A stretch of 64,000 nucleotides of DNA from Trichoplax sp. H2 (taxonomy: Eukaryota; Placozoa; Uniplacotomia; Trichoplacea), in the NCBI GenBank assembly GCA_003344405.1, contig NOWV01000147.1:1-64000 (forward strand), given 5' to 3'. The position numbers were made by a program, and so were the translations under genes. The notes under the pieces were generated by a model that saw only the letters and a list, made by a program, of their open reading frames with translations, ran no database searches and was not told where the DNA came from. Positions 61,986-64,000 of the stretch are shown one piece after another (position 1 is the first letter of the stretch; each line of letters opens with the position of its first letter).

Positions 61986-64000
61986 TTATAATTCATCACG
62001 AGTCGCACCTTTCTGCATATTATTATCGTCTTCTGGACCTCTATCATCGTCTTCTGGACTTCTTTCATCATCTCCGGGACCATCCTCTCCTTCTTCTTCT
62101 TCATCTTCCTCATCACCATTACCTTCATCGTCTCTACCGTCTGCTTCATTTCTTTCTTCGTCGTTTTGATCATTAGGATTTCCACTCTCTCCACGCGGCT
62201 CAAATAGGTGGTACCCGTTTTCTACAGAAATCCCTTTTCCGTCATCCAATCGTATATTTTCATCGCTCTCTGGATCCATCGAATCTTTTTCAGGAACTTC
62301 TGGACGTTCCTTACGATAAACATAGCTATCAGCGTAATCATTAACATGCTCAGGTGGCATATCTTGATCAAAAAGTTTCATTGTTTTCTTATAATTATTT
62401 CTCGTCTCCTCTTTGGTTATGATGCCATCCCCATTGGTATCCATTTTTTGTTTAATCTTATTTTAAAAGTAATAATTAGCGATAATTTTAGGTAAAACTG
62501 TTCAAGTTTACAAAATATCGCTGTAATAGTTACTTGCTTCCATTCGCTAGTCTTTATTATTTAGATAAAATGCATATAAGCGATTATGATTCATTTTATC
62601 TTGTTACGTAATATTACGAATACCTCATTAGCTATCCTTTCAGAACCACCTAATGTTCCCTAGAGTTGAAAATGATCAAACAATTAATTGTCTTAGAATA
62701 GAACAAGAGTTCGCATGAAGTTGCATCTTACCACGTAGGCTTCTGTGAATTTCTTGCCATCAAATATGCCTGATTTACCTATGGCTTTCTTAAATATCGG
62801 TCTTGAAAACAGCAATTAAACAATTTAGAAGATAAATATTAGATTCTATATAGCACAACTTTATACCGTCATATTTATGTGCTGTAATCACTGTGCGAAA
62901 AAACAATATCAGACTAACTGTATATGTTGCTAAGCTATAATTATCCAGTTATATGATAATAAAGAGTAATGTAGCTAAATTGTTCGAGCTTTTATATCAA
63001 CTTGTAATACTTTGACACAATCATCAGCATTATAAGCTTTAATTCAGCACATTTAAGAAACAAAGACACATTACAGTCGATCCCTTAAATTTTTGTAAGA
63101 TTACAGAATATTACTCGAATTTAATTGTATGGAATGGTGCCTAAGAAGATGCCTGATTAAATGCATCTAGAGGTAGTCTATCATAATTTCATCATGAAAC
63201 CAATATTTCATACGAATACTACTGTAAAAGTGAAGTAGTTCACTATGAATTAGATATTATGTCAGAAAATTTAAAAATTTAATTCTAATTATTCTAGGTG
63301 CTAGAATTTTTGAACGTGAAATATCTAATAGAAATGCACACGAATGTTAGATAATTTTCTTTTCAGTACAAATATTTAATCTAATTTATCGAATTTTATT
63401 CGATAGCTTGTACGTAATGTTTATTGAAAGATTTCTATAACTGTAACTTACGAGACTTCACTTCGTGTAAATTGACGATATTCATATTGCAAAGTATTTG
63501 CTGGATCCATTTCATTGAATATAATCATATTTTTCCATGACTGCATAGGTAAAGCCTTGATATCATCAACTGATATGGTTTCCTTATCATCAGTTATTTG
63601 CAAGCTATCTTTGTACTAAAGATAAAATATAGAATCAAATTATTGCTTTGGGCTTGCCCAAGTAGATTCAGTACAGAAAATTCATTCTTAAAATTTCAAG
63701 CATGAACATTTATTTTCTTTCTGCTCTTAGTTACAACGTACTATTTTATATCCTTTTTGATACTTCTCTCCTTCAAATTCACCAAGATAATCCTTTAAAG
63801 TAGAAGATATATTAAATATAGGCAAGATAACATCAAGATTATTTATGACTATCATACGCTTTCAACTAATATGATGAGATTAATTCAAATATGTAGTAAG
63901 CTATAATGCAGAAAATAGTTGCATACCCTGACAACATGCTTCAGTAGTTTTTTTGCGGGTAGAATCGACTTCTTTGCTTTTTTAAAAATATGTAGGAAGC
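61986..64000 (-). CDS. JmjC/EF-hand family member 5, 3' part only (runs off window)
   Basis: The last six exons are visible: 64000 (cut)-63926, 63792-63742, 63615-63452, 62801-62732, 62659-62624 and 62456-61986. Exon order and phases are those of the other members. The helical region (FKKAKKS; MDPANTLQYEYRQF), an EF-like loop (exon 62801-62732, FDGKKF) and a canonical EF-hand (DTNGDGIITKEE) are present. The acidic tail is the longest of the family (about 150 residues in the last exon), with SPEDDDRGPEDD repeats, and ends ATRDEL for ER retrieval. The JmjC domain itself lies beyond 64000, so its iron ligands cannot be judged. Closest to member 4. Confidence 0.85.

Overview
The window looks like nuclear DNA of an early-branching animal, most probably a placozoan (Trichoplax/Hoilungia type). 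It is AT-rich and gene-dense, with many short GT-AG introns and the standard code. It carries animal-type genes: a ciliary central-apparatus protein, a FAXC-like GST-fold protein, a cathepsin-A-like carboxypeptidase and ER oxygenases. The species assignment is inference; no rRNA or mitochondrial marker is present.

Layout. (1) 1-15.0 kb, minus strand: four tandem copies of a two-exon gene for a signal-peptide-bearing, double-domain 2-oxoglutarate/Fe(II) oxygenase related to prolyl hydroxylases. The three genes at 3973-6041, 8531-10675 and 13021-15029 are intact. The copy at 1-2174 is a multiply broken pseudogene whose middle is almost identical to the copy at 13-15 kb. (2) 15.4-16.8 kb: a degenerate tandem-repeat array with a unit of about 150 bp. 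(3) 17.7-29.5 kb, minus strand: one very exon-rich gene that I read as CFAP74 (coiled-coil N-terminus, many ASH/MSP-like domains), with an excellent RFX X-box about 430 bp upstream. (4) 32.3-36.7 kb, plus strand: two single-exon genes, a serine carboxypeptidase and a FAXC-like protein, with repeats between and around them. (5) 40.1-64 kb: five members of a second tandem family, each a JmjC (cupin) oxygenase with a signal peptide, a C-terminal EF-hand, an acidic tail and a KDEL-type ER-retrieval tetrapeptide. One is on the plus strand and four on the minus strand; the last runs off the window. Exon order and intron phases match across the family.

How the genes work together. Two unrelated families of luminal 2OG-dependent oxygenases sit about 25 kb apart, so the locus looks like a lineage-expanded neighbourhood for hydroxylating proteins in the secretory pathway. 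The JmjC family adds calcium sensing (EF-hand plus acidic tail) and ER retention. One member (49864-53329) has an intact reading frame but has Gln in place of both iron-binding His residues. In the other family every member has a degenerate first oxygenase domain (RSE in place of HxD) joined to an intact second one. These are the most unusual things in the window. Substrates are unknown.

Exon coordinates for the four complete JmjC genes, the three intact double-oxygenase genes and the CFAP74 C-terminus were worked out by hand from splice motifs and reading phase; summed coding lengths are multiples of three. Other CFAP74 exons are approximate. Homology statements rest on motif recognition, not on a database search.
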